In this document: positions 1 to 6,918 of the stretch, in pieces
How the letters are laid out: every line of letters begins with the position of its first letter
Numbering within the stretch: the stretch's first letter is position 1
Source: Desulfuromonadaceae bacterium GWB2_53_15
GTDB taxonomy: Bacteria > Desulfobacterota > Desulfuromonadia > Geobacterales > Pseudopelobacteraceae
Direction: 5' to 3'
Assembly: GCA_001824455.1 (NCBI GenBank)
Contig: MHXL01000093.1
Span: 1-13,404, forward strand
Length of the DNA stretch: 13,404 bases
Notes under the pieces: model-generated
Database searches by the model: none
What the model was told of the DNA's origin: nothing
Seen by the model: the letters and a program-made list of their open reading frames with translations, nothing else
Program-made: the position numbers and the translations under genes

Positions 1-13
1 GAGGAGGAAGTAC

Positions 14-3000
14 ATGAGCAGAAAAATGGTAACCATCGACGGCAACACTGCTGCCGCCCACGTAGCACACGCCACCAACGAGGTCATCGCCATCTATCCG
101 ATCACCCCGTCATCGGTGATGGGTGAGATCTCCGACGCCAAGAGCGCCGCCGGTGAGAAGAACATCTGGGGTACGATCCCGCTGGTATCGGAGCTGCAGT
201 CCGAAGGCGGAGCAGCCGGAACCGTTCATGGCGCCCTGCAGGCCGGAGCACTCACCACCACCTTCACCGCCAGCCAGGGTCTGCTGCTGATGATCCCCAA
301 CATGTACAAAATTGCCGGCGAGTTGACCTCCACGGTTTTCCATGTCTCAGCCCGTGCAATCTCTGCAGCTGCTCTGAATATCTTCGGTGATCATTCCGAT
401 GTCATGTCCTGTCGCTCCACCGGCTGGGCCATGTTCTGCTCCAACAACGTCCAGGAGGTTATGGACTTTGCCCTGATCGCCCAAGCTGCCACGCTGCGTT
501 CGCGGATTCCCTTCCTGCACTTCTTCGATGGTTTCCGCACCTCGCACGAAGTCCAGAAAGTAGAAGAGCTCACCTTTGATGACATGCGCCACATGATCAG
601 CGACGAACTGGTCAACGCCCACCGCCTGAGGGGCCTTTCCCCCGACCGCCCCGTCATGCGCGGAACCGCCCAAAACCCGGACGTATACTTCCAGGGACGT
701 GAAACGGTCAATCCGTATTACGAACCCTGCATCAAAAATGTCCAGGAAGAAATGGACAAATTCGGCAAACTCACCGGCCGTAAATACAAGCTGGTTGACT
801 ATGTTGGCGCCAAAGACGCAGAACGGGTGGTCGTTGTCATGGGTTCCGCAGCCGATACTGTCCAGGAAACCGTCAACAGCCTGGTCAAAAAAGGTGAAAA
901 GGTCGGCGTTGTCAAAGTTCGCCTGTACCGTCCCTTTCCGCTGGATGCCTTCATCAAGGCCCTGCCCAAAACCGTCAAAAGCATCGCCGTCCTGGACCGC
1001 ACCAAAGAGCCCGGCTCTCTGGGCGAGCCGCTTTACCTGGACGTCCGCACCGCTATCGGCGAAGCCATGTCCACAGGCAAATTCAGCTTCAAAGGCTACC
1101 CAACCATCGTCGGCGGCCGCTACGGCCTGGGCTCCAAGGAATTCACCCCGGCCATGGCCAAATCCGTACTGGACAACCTGAAAAAAGCCAAGCCTAAAAA
1201 CCACTTCGTTGTCGGCATCAAGGAAGACGTAACCAATTGCAGCCTGGACTACGATCCATCCTTCCGCACCGCCATGGACGGAACCTACGAAGCCATGTTC
1301 TACGGCTTAGGCTCCGACGGCACGGTCGGCGCCAACAAGAACACCATCAAGATCATCGGTGAAACCACCAAAAACTTTGCCCAGGCCTACTTTGTCTACG
1401 ACTCCAAAAAGGCCGGCACCATCACCATCTCGCACCTGCGCTTCGGGAAAAAGGCCATCAACGCCCCCTACCTGATCGACCACGCCGACTTCATCGCCTG
1501 TCACAACTTCTCCTTCCTGGAGAAATACGACATGGTCAGCCAAGCCAAGCCGGGCGCCACCTTCCTGCTCTGTTCCCCCTTCGAGCACAACGAAGTCTGG
1601 GACAAGATGCCCAAGGAAGTCCAACAGCAGATCATCGACAAGAAACTCAAATTCTACGTCATCAACGCCATCAAACTCGGTGAAGAACTTGGCCTGGGAG
1701 CACGCATCAACGTCATCATGCAGACCGCCTTCTTCAAGATCTCCAACATCATCCCGCTGAACACCGCCCTCAAAGAGATCAAAGACGCCATCAAGAAGAG
1801 CTACGGCAAATCAGGCGACAAAGTCGTTGCCATGAACAACGCCGCTGTTGACGAAGCCCTCAAGAATATCTACGAAGTCAAGGTTCCGGCCAAGGCCACC
1901 AGCAAGCTCAAAATGCCGCCGGCCGTTGCCAAGACCGCCCCCAAATTCGTCCAGGACGTCACCGGCCGCATCATCGCCGGCTTCGGCGACGGCCTGCCCG
2001 TATCCCTCATGCCTGCCGACGGCACCTTCCCGACTGCAACATCGCAGTACGAGAAGCGCAACATTGCCGTGGACATCCCGGTCTGGGACGAACAGCTCTG
2101 CATCCAGTGCGGCATCTGCTCCTTTGTCTGCCCGCACGCCACTATCCGCATGAAGGCCTATGACGCCAAGCTCCTCAAGGGCGCACCCAAAACCTTCAAA
2201 TCAACCGACTGCAAACTGCCCGAATTCAAAGGCATGAAATACACCCTGCAGGTTGCACCTGAAGACTGCACCGGTTGCGGTGCCTGCGTCCACAACTGCC
2301 CGGCCAAGGCCAAGGAAGATCCGAACCACAAGGCCATCAACATGCAGTTCCAGCCACCTCTCAGGGCATCAGAAGCCGCCAACTACGACTTCTTCCTGGC
2401 GCTGCCCGACATGGATCCGACCAAACTCAAGCTGGATACCCTGCGCGGCAGCCAGTTGGTCCGTCCGACCTTCGAGTACTCCGGCGCCTGTGCCGGCTGC
2501 GGCGAAACCCCCTATCTGAAACTGCTGTCCCAGCTGTTCGGCGACCGGGCCATGATCGCCAACGCCACCGGCTGCACCTCGATCTACGGCGGCAACCTTC
2601 CCACCACACCGTGGGCCAAGCGTGCCGACGGTCGTGGACCGGCCTGGTCCAACTCCCTGTTCGAAGACAACGCCGAATTCGGCTTTGGCATGCGTCTGGC
2701 CGTGGACAAATTCACCGAATCTGCCCGCGAGCTGGCTGCGGAACTCGCCACAGGTAAATCATCCAAAACCTTCCAGCCGCTGCTGAAAGAGATCCTGGCC
2801 GCTGACCAATCCGACCAGACCGGCATCGAGAAGCAGCGTGAACTGGTTGTTGCCCTCAAGAAAGCCCTCAAATCAAGCAAGGACAAAGCTGCCGCACAGC
2901 TGCTCCCACTGGCCGACTACCTGGTCAAGAAATCGATCTGGTGTGTCGGTGGTGACGGCTGGGCCTACGACATCGGCTACGGCGGCCTCGACCACGTCAT

Positions 3001-3583
3001 TGCCTCCGGCAAAAACGTCAACCTGCTGGTACTTGATACCGAAGTTTACTCCAACACCGGCGGCCAAGCCTCCAAAGCCACCCCGACCGGCGCCGTGGCG
3101 CAGTTCGCCGCCGGCGGCAAAGCAATGGCCAAGAAGGACCTGGGCATGATGGCCATGGCTTACGGCAACGTCTACGTCGCCAACGTAGCTCTTTCCAACC
3201 CGGGCCAGGTGGTCAAGGCCTTCATCGAAGCCGAAGCCTATGACGGACCATCCCTCATCGTGGCCTACTCGCATTGCATCGCCCACGGCATCAACATGAC
3301 CAAAGGTGTGGACGAGAACAAGAAAGCAGTATCCTGCGGTTACTGGCCGCTGTATCGCTACAACCCGGCCCTGGTAGCAGAAGGCAAGAATCCGCTGCAG
3401 CTGGACAGCAAGTCCCCGACCACCTCGTTCGAGGATTATGCCTACGGCGAGAACCGCTACAAGGTGCTGCAGAAGTCCAACCCGGAAGGGGCAGCCATAC
3501 TGATGAAGAAGGCCACCGCCTGGACTGCCAGCAGGTTCGAATATTACGAGAAACTGGCTGCTTTGACCTACGAGAAAAAGTAG
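14..3583 (+). CDS. nifJ: Pyruvate:ferredoxin (flavodoxin) oxidoreductase, single-chain
   Basis: Cytoplasmic enzyme that interconverts pyruvate + CoA and acetyl-CoA + CO2 using low-potential ferredoxin or flavodoxin. The 1189 residues match the single-chain form, with all domains in the expected order. The N-terminal pyrimidine-binding domain carries YPITPSS (28-34, with T31). A ferredoxin-like insert has two 4Fe-4S motifs, C696/C699/C702/C706 and C752/C755/C758/C762. The C-terminal TPP domain starts with the cluster-ligand pair C826/C829, contains GDG at 980-982 and DTEVYSNTGGQ soon after, and has the conserved late cysteine C1088 in the SHCIAHG stretch. The ATG is preceded by a strong ribosome site, GAGGAGGAA at 1-9. 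Codon use is strongly C-ending (AAC, GAC, ATC, TAC), which fits a highly expressed gene. It ends just before an intrinsic terminator, so it is probably the last gene of its transcript; its promoter lies left of the window. Identification is very secure; the physiological direction (oxidation or CO2-fixing reduction) cannot be read from sequence. Confidence 0.98.
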   Translation: MSRKMVTIDGNTAAAHVAHATNEVIAIYPITPSSVMGEISDAKSAAGEKNIWGTIPLVSELQSEGGAAGTVHGALQAGALTTTFTASQGLLLMIPNMYKIAGELTSTVFHVSARAISAAALNIFGDHSDVMSCRSTGWAMFCSNNVQEVMDFALIAQAATLRSRIPFLHFFDGFRTSHEVQKVEELTFDDMRHMISDELVNAHRLRGLSPDRPVMRGTAQNPDVYFQGRETVNPYYEPCIKNVQEEMDKFGKLTGRKYKLVDYVGAKDAERVVVVMGSAADTVQETVNSLVKKGEKVGVVKVRLYRPFPLDAFIKALPKTVKSIAVLDRTKEPGSLGEPLYLDVRTAIGEAMSTGKFSFKGYPTIVGGRYGLGSKEFTPAMAKSVLDNLKKAKPKNHFVVGIKEDVTNCSLDYDPSFRTAMDGTYEAMFYGLGSDGTVGANKNTIKIIGETTKNFAQAYFVYDSKKAGTITISHLRFGKKAINAPYLIDHADFIACHNFSFLEKYDMVSQAKPGATFLLCSPFEHNEVWDKMPKEVQQQIIDKKLKFYVINAIKLGEELGLGARINVIMQTAFFKISNIIPLNTALKEIKDAIKKSYGKSGDKVVAMNNAAVDEALKNIYEVKVPAKATSKLKMPPAVAKTAPKFVQDVTGRIIAGFGDGLPVSLMPADGTFPTATSQYEKRNIAVDIPVWDEQLCIQCGICSFVCPHATIRMKAYDAKLLKGAPKTFKSTDCKLPEFKGMKYTLQVAPEDCTGCGACVHNCPAKAKEDPNHKAINMQFQPPLRASEAANYDFFLALPDMDPTKLKLDTLRGSQLVRPTFEYSGACAGCGETPYLKLLSQLFGDRAMIANATGCTSIYGGNLPTTPWAKRADGRGPAWSNSLFEDNAEFGFGMRLAVDKFTESARELAAELATGKSSKTFQPLLKEILAADQSDQTGIEKQRELVVALKKALKSSKDKAAAQLLPLADYLVKKSIWCVGGDGWAYDIGYGGLDHVIASGKNVNLLVLDTEVYSNTGGQASKATPTGAVAQFAAGGKAMAKKDLGMMAMAYGNVYVANVALSNPGQVVKAFIEAEAYDGPSLIVAYSHCIAHGINMTKGVDENKKAVSCGYWPLYRYNPALVAEGKNPLQLDSKSPTTSFEDYAYGENRYKVLQKSNPEGAAILMKKATAWTASRFEYYEKLAALTYEKK

Positions 3584-3602
3584 TCGTGTAATTGTATTAT
3601 TT

Positions 3603-3635
3603 AAAGGCCCTGCGGCTTTCCGCAGGGCCTTTTTT
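3603..3635 (+). terminator. Intrinsic terminator after nifJ
   Basis: A perfect 13-bp stem (3603-3615 with 3620-3632), mostly G/C in the core, closes a 4-nt CTTT loop. The T tract runs 3630-3635. It begins about 20 nt after the nifJ stop codon and ends just before the next gene, so it should separate nifJ transcription from the epimerase-like gene. Confidence 0.95.
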
Positions 3636-3654
3636 CATGTCACTGGAGAAACAA

Positions 3655-4524
3655 ATGAAAAAGGTTTTTATCATCGGTTGCGGTTATGTCGGCACCCGTG
3701 TCGCCCGAATATGGAAAGGTCTTGGAGCTGATGTTACTTGCCTGGTACGGTCGGCGGAGCATCAGGCCGTTCTGGAATCAGAGGGTTTTGTCTCCATGTC
3801 ATGCAGTTTTGACGATCTAACCAGCATTCCATCGCTGGACGTAGCCGGAAGCATTCTTTACTACTTTGTTCCGCCACCAGGCGGCGGCACCGCTGATTCC
3901 CGTGCGCGCCACTTCTGTAATGCACTCTCCGGGTCATCTCCACCGGCCATGATTGTCTATATGAGTGCCACATCGGTTTACAGCGAAAAACACGGAGGGA
4001 TTGTTACGGAAACATCAGATACCGTTCCTGCAGCCGCCATGGGCAAGCGACGCCTGGACGCGGAGGCCGTTTTTAGAGAATACGGCGCTGTTAACAATGT
4101 TCCCGTGATCATCCTGCGAGTCAGCGGCATTTATGGCCCGGGCCGCCTGCCGCTGATGCAGTTCAGTCAAGGCCAGCCGCTACTGCGGGAAGATGAGGCC
4201 GGCCCCAGCAACCGTATCCATGCCGATGACCTGGCCCTTGTCTGTCTGGCAGCGGCCGAGAAGGCGCAGGATGGTGATATATTCAACGTCAGCGACGGCC
4301 ATCCCAGCAGTATGACGGTTTACTTCAATGCCTGCGCTGATGCTTTACACCTGCCCCGTCAGCCCCAGGTAACAATGGAAGAAGCCCGGCAGGTCATGTC
4401 GCCGCTGATGTTTTCATATGTCGGTGAAGCGCGGATTGTGGATAATTCACGAATGCTTTCAAGGCTGGGGATCACTCTGCGTTATTCTGATCTTACCGTG
4501 GGGATCGATGCCTCGCTTGGCTAG
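3655..4524 (+). CDS. NAD(P)-dependent epimerase/SDR family protein, YeeZ-like
   Basis: A 289-residue Rossmann-fold protein of the extended SDR/nucleotide-sugar epimerase superfamily; its substrate is unknown. The dinucleotide-binding loop GCGYVG is at residues 8-13, after a beta strand (KKVFIIG). The SATSVY segment (104-109) corresponds to the catalytic Ser/Thr strand of epimerases, and RVSGIYGPGR (155-164) is the usual post-catalytic strand. The expected Tyr-x3-Lys pair is not evident: the place where it should be reads AAAMGKRR (126-133). This suggests the divergent YeeZ-type subgroup, which may bind cofactor without classic epimerase chemistry. The ATG at 3655 was chosen because GGAG at 3645-3648 sits 6 nt upstream and the protein then starts directly at the Rossmann strand. 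An in-frame ATG at 3637 is possible, and the one at 3592 would run through the nifJ terminator. The 3' end overlaps the glycosylase gene by 17 nt. No separate promoter is obvious. Confidence 0.85.
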   Translation: MKKVFIIGCGYVGTRVARIWKGLGADVTCLVRSAEHQAVLESEGFVSMSCSFDDLTSIPSLDVAGSILYYFVPPPGGGTADSRARHFCNALSGSSPPAMIVYMSATSVYSEKHGGIVTETSDTVPAAAMGKRRLDAEAVFREYGAVNNVPVIILRVSGIYGPGRLPLMQFSQGQPLLREDEAGPSNRIHADDLALVCLAAAEKAQDGDIFNVSDGHPSSMTVYFNACADALHLPRQPQVTMEEARQVMSPLMFSYVGEARIVDNSRMLSRLGITLRYSDLTVGIDASLG

Positions 4525-5206
4525 AGGTGCTGCAGGCGCGCCCCGCCCGGCTCTGCTGAATATCTTCAATCGGTTGCTCGACCATTACGGTCCGCTCCAA
4601 TGGTGGCCGGCCGAGACCCCCTTTGAGGTCTGTGTAGGAGCAATCCTGACCCAGAACACAAACTGGAGCAACGTGGAAAAGGCCATCAGCGCTCTCAAGC
4701 AGGCCGATGTGCTCACGCCGGAAGGATTGCGTACTATTGAGCCTGATCAACTGGCATTCCTGATCCGGCCGTCCGGATTCTTCAATGTGAAGAGCCGCCG
4801 ATTGAAAGAGTTCATCGCCTGGTTTTTTGATCGATACGACGGTTCCCTGGAGCGGATGTTTGCCATTGACTGGCGTGACCTGCGGGGTGAACTCCTGAAG
4901 GTGCGCGGGATTGGCCCGGAAACATGCGACTCGATCCTGCTGTATGCCGGGGGGCAGCCGACCTTTGTGGTGGATGCCTATACCCGGCGCCTGTTTCACC
5001 GTTTGGGTATGCTTAACGAACGGGCGGATTACGAAGAAACTCGTTCGCTGTTTATGGCGAACCTGCCTGCGGATGCTGCCCTGTATAACGAATACCATGC
5101 CCTGATAGTCGAACATTGCAAACGCTTTTGTCGCTCAAAACCCCTCTGTGATGGCTGCCCGCTTGCCAGCGGCTGCTGTTGTTATTTAGTCAAACCAAAA
5201 CAATAA
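4508..5206 (+). CDS. Endonuclease III-related HhH-GPD DNA glycosylase
   Basis: Probable base-excision-repair glycosylase, 232 residues. The N-terminal half (YGPLQWWPAETPFEVCVGAILTQNT region, 27-51) resembles the endonuclease III-related group that includes Helicobacter 3-methyladenine glycosylase MagIII, rather than true Nth. The helix-hairpin-helix is LKVRGIGPET (130-139) and the catalytic aspartate is D156 in VVDAYTRR. The position of the Nth catalytic lysine is occupied by glutamate (E138), which predicts a monofunctional glycosylase without beta-lyase activity. A C-terminal cysteine group (C204, C208, C214, C217, C223) resembles the 4Fe-4S loop, but the first spacing from C208 is C-x5-C instead of the usual C-x6-C. 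I chose the ATG at 4508, which lies 4 nt after a GTGGGG stretch and gives a normal-length N terminus. A start at 4418 would add 30 unrelated residues inside the preceding gene. The 17-nt overlap suggests translational coupling. The substrate is not predictable from sequence alone. Confidence 0.88.
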   Translation: MPRLARGAAGAPRPALLNIFNRLLDHYGPLQWWPAETPFEVCVGAILTQNTNWSNVEKAISALKQADVLTPEGLRTIEPDQLAFLIRPSGFFNVKSRRLKEFIAWFFDRYDGSLERMFAIDWRDLRGELLKVRGIGPETCDSILLYAGGQPTFVVDAYTRRLFHRLGMLNERADYEETRSLFMANLPADAALYNEYHALIVEHCKRFCRSKPLCDGCPLASGCCCYLVKPKQ

Positions 5207-5242
5207 GGAAATATTGATTATTGCCAGAATTATCAAAGCGTT

Positions 5243-5260
5243 ACGCTATTTATATAGCGT
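5243..5260. repeat. Inverted repeat upstream of the -35 box, possible operator
   Basis: Perfect 7-bp arms ACGCTAT (5243-5249) and ATAGCGT (5254-5260) flank a TTAT centre. The repeat ends 5 nt before the -35 hexamer of the promoter at 5265-5292, a usual place for a regulator site. No T tract follows, so a terminator role for the glycosylase gene is unlikely. The binding protein is unknown. Confidence 0.5.
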
Positions 5261-5264
5261 GCTA

Positions 5265-5292
5265 TTGCCAGATGCATCTGGTATAGTATACT
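5265..5292 (+). promoter_or_regulatory. Sigma70-type promoter of the small-RNA unit
   Basis: The -35 box TTGCCA (5265-5270) and -10 box TATACT (5287-5292) are separated by 16 nt, giving an expected start near 5299. The spacer is almost entirely a palindrome (5268-5281), so occupancy of that site would directly compete with RNA polymerase. The boxes are read by eye; no transcript data are available. Confidence 0.65.
5268..5281. repeat. 14-bp perfect palindrome inside the promoter spacer, probable operator
   Basis: CCAGATGCATCTGG is a perfect palindrome without spacer. It overlaps the last three bases of the -35 box and fills most of the gap to the -10 box. This placement is typical of a repressor site; the regulator is not identifiable from the window. 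Confidence 0.5.
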
Positions 5293-5298
5293 TAGATA

Positions 5299-5373
5299 AA
5301 AAGATTGCGAGGGTTGTAACAGACCCTCATTTGCCCTGGTGACTTTCCCTCCTAGTTGCCAGGGTGTTTTTTT
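5299..5373 (+). ncRNA. Candidate small RNA or terminated leader, about 75 nt
   Basis: The stretch from the predicted start near 5299 to the T tract at 5373 forms a self-contained transcription unit. Hairpin 1 pairs GAGGGT (5309-5314) with ACCCTC (5323-5328) around an 8-nt loop. Hairpin 2 (5334-5364) is an intrinsic terminator whose 11-nt loop holds TCCCTCC (5346-5352), an anti-Shine-Dalgarno-like sequence. The GAGGG of hairpin 1 could instead pair with this loop, so two folds are possible. I do not recognise a known riboswitch or RNA family in it. Two readings remain: a trans-acting small RNA that masks ribosome sites, or an attenuator leader for folK about 70 nt downstream. The separate promoter for folK favours the former. 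There is no credible open reading frame within it. Confidence 0.5.
5334..5373 (+). terminator. Intrinsic terminator before folK
   Basis: A 10-bp stem (5334-5343 with 5355-5364, the inner four pairs including two G-T wobbles) with an 11-nt loop is followed after TG by seven T residues (5367-5373). It would end transcription coming from the promoter at 5265-5292 and from the glycosylase gene, which shows no terminator of its own. Confidence 0.8.
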
Positions 5374-5405
5374 GGTTTTTTCCGGTGCAATGCAATGCAC
5401 GGAAG

Positions 5406-5434
5406 TTGACGCCACACCCTGGTTGTGTTTTAAT
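5406..5434 (+). promoter_or_regulatory. Sigma70-type promoter of folK, possibly leaderless
   Basis: The -35 box TTGACG (5406-5411) and -10 box TTTAAT (5429-5434) are 17 nt apart, each one mismatch from consensus. The expected start of transcription, about 7 nt after the -10 box, coincides with the GTG start codon of folK at 5441. No Shine-Dalgarno sequence precedes that GTG, which fits a leaderless mRNA. Confidence 0.65.
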
Positions 5435-5440
5435 CCTCAC

Positions 5441-5929
5441 GTGGAAAAGGATACCTACATTGCTCTCGGGTCCAATTTGGGAGACCGGGAGTTGAATCTG
5501 CTGCGCGCGGTGGCTGAGATCGGCAAACTACCCTCCGGCAAGGTGACGGCACTGTCATCTTTCTACGAGACTTCTCCGGTGGGTGTAATTGATCAGCCTC
5601 CTTTCATAAACGCGGTCCTGCGGCTTACCACCGGGCTTGCTCCCCATGACCTGCTAAATCGTCTTCAGTATATCGAGACCGCAATCTTTTCCCGTAAGAG
5701 GACAATTTGCCGGGGTGCGCGCACGATGGATCTCGATCTGCTGTTCTATGGAGATGAGGTTATTAGCGATGAGATCCTGACTGTCCCCCATCCGCGCATG
5801 GCTGAGCGGCGTTTTGTGCTCCAACCGCTAAGCGACATTGCGCCTGACCTGATACATCCCGTGCTGGGTATTAGTATTGCAGATATACTTGAAACGCTAC
5901 GGTCCGATGAGACCGTGGTAAAAATCTGA
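5441..5929 (+). CDS. folK: 2-amino-4-hydroxy-6-hydroxymethyldihydropteridine pyrophosphokinase
   Basis: Transfers pyrophosphate from ATP to 6-hydroxymethyl-7,8-dihydropterin in cytoplasmic folate synthesis. From the GTG at 5441 the protein is 162 residues, the usual FolK size, and begins like the family with a short lead into YIALGSNLGD (6-15). Other family marks are FYETSPVG (41-48), the FINAVL stretch (55-60) in the pterin pocket, the metal-binding aspartates D97 and D99 in RTMDLDLLFYGD, and PHPRMAERRFVLQPL (116-130). The reading frame stays open upstream to 5339, and an in-frame ATG at 5390 exists. However, an upstream start would lie in or before the promoter and terminator and would add residues the family lacks. 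GTG 5441 has no ribosome site but sits at the predicted transcription start. The next gene begins 14 nt after the stop codon, so folK probably leads an operon with the YHS-like gene, fsa and glgA. Confidence 0.93.
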   Translation: MEKDTYIALGSNLGDRELNLLRAVAEIGKLPSGKVTALSSFYETSPVGVIDQPPFINAVLRLTTGLAPHDLLNRLQYIETAIFSRKRTICRGARTMDLDLLFYGDEVISDEILTVPHPRMAERRFVLQPLSDIAPDLIHPVLGISIADILETLRSDETVVKI

Positions 5930-5943
5930 CGGAAGGAAATCAC

Positions 5944-6204
5944 GTGATCAGACTGCTTGTCTGGATGTTGCTCATCTATATCGGCTACCGGATAATCAAA
6001 ACCATGGTCAGCGGCAAGGATCGCCGGCCCGATGTTGTCCATGACAAGACGGAGGCCGAGCCCACTCACCGCGACCCGGTTTGCGGGGTTTATGTATCGG
6101 AAAGAGATGCTGTCGTCGGCCGACATGATGGCCAGCGCCATTATTTCTGTTCCATGGCCTGCCTGGAAAAGTTCAGCGAACAGCTTGACCATAAACCAAC
6201 CTGA
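5944..6204 (+). CDS. Small membrane-anchored YHS/TRASH-like protein (PP0621-like)
   Basis: An 86-residue protein starting with GTG, preceded by GGAAGGAAA (5931-5939), a good ribosome site. Residues 1-17 are hydrophobic (LLVWMLLIYIGY) and probably form a single N-terminal membrane anchor. After a polar linker, a compact domain shows DPVCG (44-48), then YFCSMACLEKF (67-77), placing cysteines at 47, 69 and 73. This is the YHS/TRASH-like pattern linked in other proteins to metal binding. Short proteins of this kind are common in proteobacteria as uncharacterised PP0621-type proteins. Its place between folK and fsa, with 14- and 43-nt gaps, suggests cotranscription but gives no functional clue. 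A role in metal sensing or handling at the membrane is only inference. Confidence 0.8.
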   Translation: MIRLLVWMLLIYIGYRIIKTMVSGKDRRPDVVHDKTEAEPTHRDPVCGVYVSERDAVVGRHDGQRHYFCSMACLEKFSEQLDHKPT

Positions 6205-6247
6205 TCCCGAAGCCCGGGATACATGAATTAACGAAACGGAGGAAATT

Positions 6248-6892
6248 ATGAAATTTTTTATCGACACGGCAGATGTAAAGGAAATCCGCGAAGCCCATGA
6301 GTTGGGACTGGTTGACGGCGTGACCACCAATCCCTCGCTGATTGCCAAATCAGGCCGAAAGTTCAAGGATGTTATCAAAGAGATTGTTTCCATCGTCGAC
6401 GGCCCGATCTCGGCTGAGGTGATCGCATTGGATGCGCCGGGCATGATCAAGGAAGGCAAGGATTTGGCCAAGATCCACAAGAACATCGTAGTCAAGCTGC
6501 CCATGACGCCGGAAGGTCTCAAGGCCTGCAAGGCACTCACTGACAAGGGGATCAAGACCAATGTAACCCTGATCTTCACCTCCATGCAGGCGCTGCTGGC
6601 AGCCAAGGCCGGTGCCACCTACGTTTCTCCCTTTGTTGGGCGTCTGGATGACATCTCCCAGGACGGTATGGGGATCATCGAAGAAATTCGCACCATCTTT
6701 GACAACTACGGTTACACTGCCGAGATCATCGTGGCCAGTGTTCGCAACCCGATCCACGTACTCAATTCGGCCCTGATCGGTGCCGATATTGCCACCATCC
6801 CATTTTCGGTGATGATTCAGTTGGCAAAGCATCCCCTGACCGATGCCGGCATCAAGAAATTTCTGGAAGATTGGCAGAGTGTGCCTGCATAA
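6248..6892 (+). CDS. fsa: Fructose-6-phosphate aldolase / TalC-type transaldolase
   Basis: A short transaldolase-family enzyme of 214 residues, the size of the FSA/TalC group rather than the roughly 320-residue classical transaldolases. It forms a Schiff base on K83 in NIVVKLPMT. Other family motifs are [10 protein letters not shown] (4-13), GVTTNPSL (24-31), [12 protein letters not shown], the [11 protein letters not shown] segment and ASVRNP in the later barrel strands. It should act in the cytoplasm, either splitting fructose 6-phosphate or moving dihydroxyacetone units in the non-oxidative pentose phosphate pathway. Sequence alone does not cleanly separate FSA from transaldolase activity in this group. 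The ATG is preceded by CGGAGGAAA (6237-6245), an excellent ribosome site. glgA begins 26 nt downstream, linking the gene to hexose phosphate and glycogen metabolism. Confidence 0.93.
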   Translation: MKFFIDTADVKEIREAHELGLVDGVTTNPSLIAKSGRKFKDVIKEIVSIVDGPISAEVIALDAPGMIKEGKDLAKIHKNIVVKLPMTPEGLKACKALTDKGIKTNVTLIFTSMQALLAAKAGATYVSPFVGRLDDISQDGMGIIEEIRTIFDNYGYTAEIIVASVRNPIHVLNSALIGADIATIPFSVMIQLAKHPLTDAGIKKFLEDWQSVPA

Positions 6893-6918
6893 AGTACAGC
6901 TGACATGACGGGGTCTGC

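Noticed and set aside
347..1204. Long reverse-strand open frame (about 285 codons) opposite nifJ
   Set aside because: Mirror of a GC-rich, strongly codon-biased gene; the translation has no recognisable domain and nifJ is certain on the + strand.
3592..3654. Upstream start for the epimerase-like gene
   Set aside because: Would translate the nifJ terminator hairpin; the start at 3655 has a good ribosome site and begins at the Rossmann strand.
5299..5373. Known riboswitch classes (folate/THF, ZTP, c-di-GMP, fluoride) as an explanation of the folK upstream RNA
   Set aside because: The two-hairpin layout and loop sequences do not match the conserved cores of these classes as I remember them.
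5339..5440. Upstream extension of folK
   Set aside because: Would translate the terminator and promoter and adds 34 residues absent from the family.
6204..6220. Hairpin ATCCCG/CGGGAT between the YHS-like gene and fsa, considered as a terminator
   Set aside because: Only 6 bp with a 5-nt loop and no T tract; it may affect mRNA stability at most.
5746..6618. Reverse-strand open frame of about 290 codons
   Set aside because: It spans parts of folK, the YHS-like gene and fsa, three well-supported + strand genes with good spacing; its product is low-complexity Ser/Ile-rich with no family.
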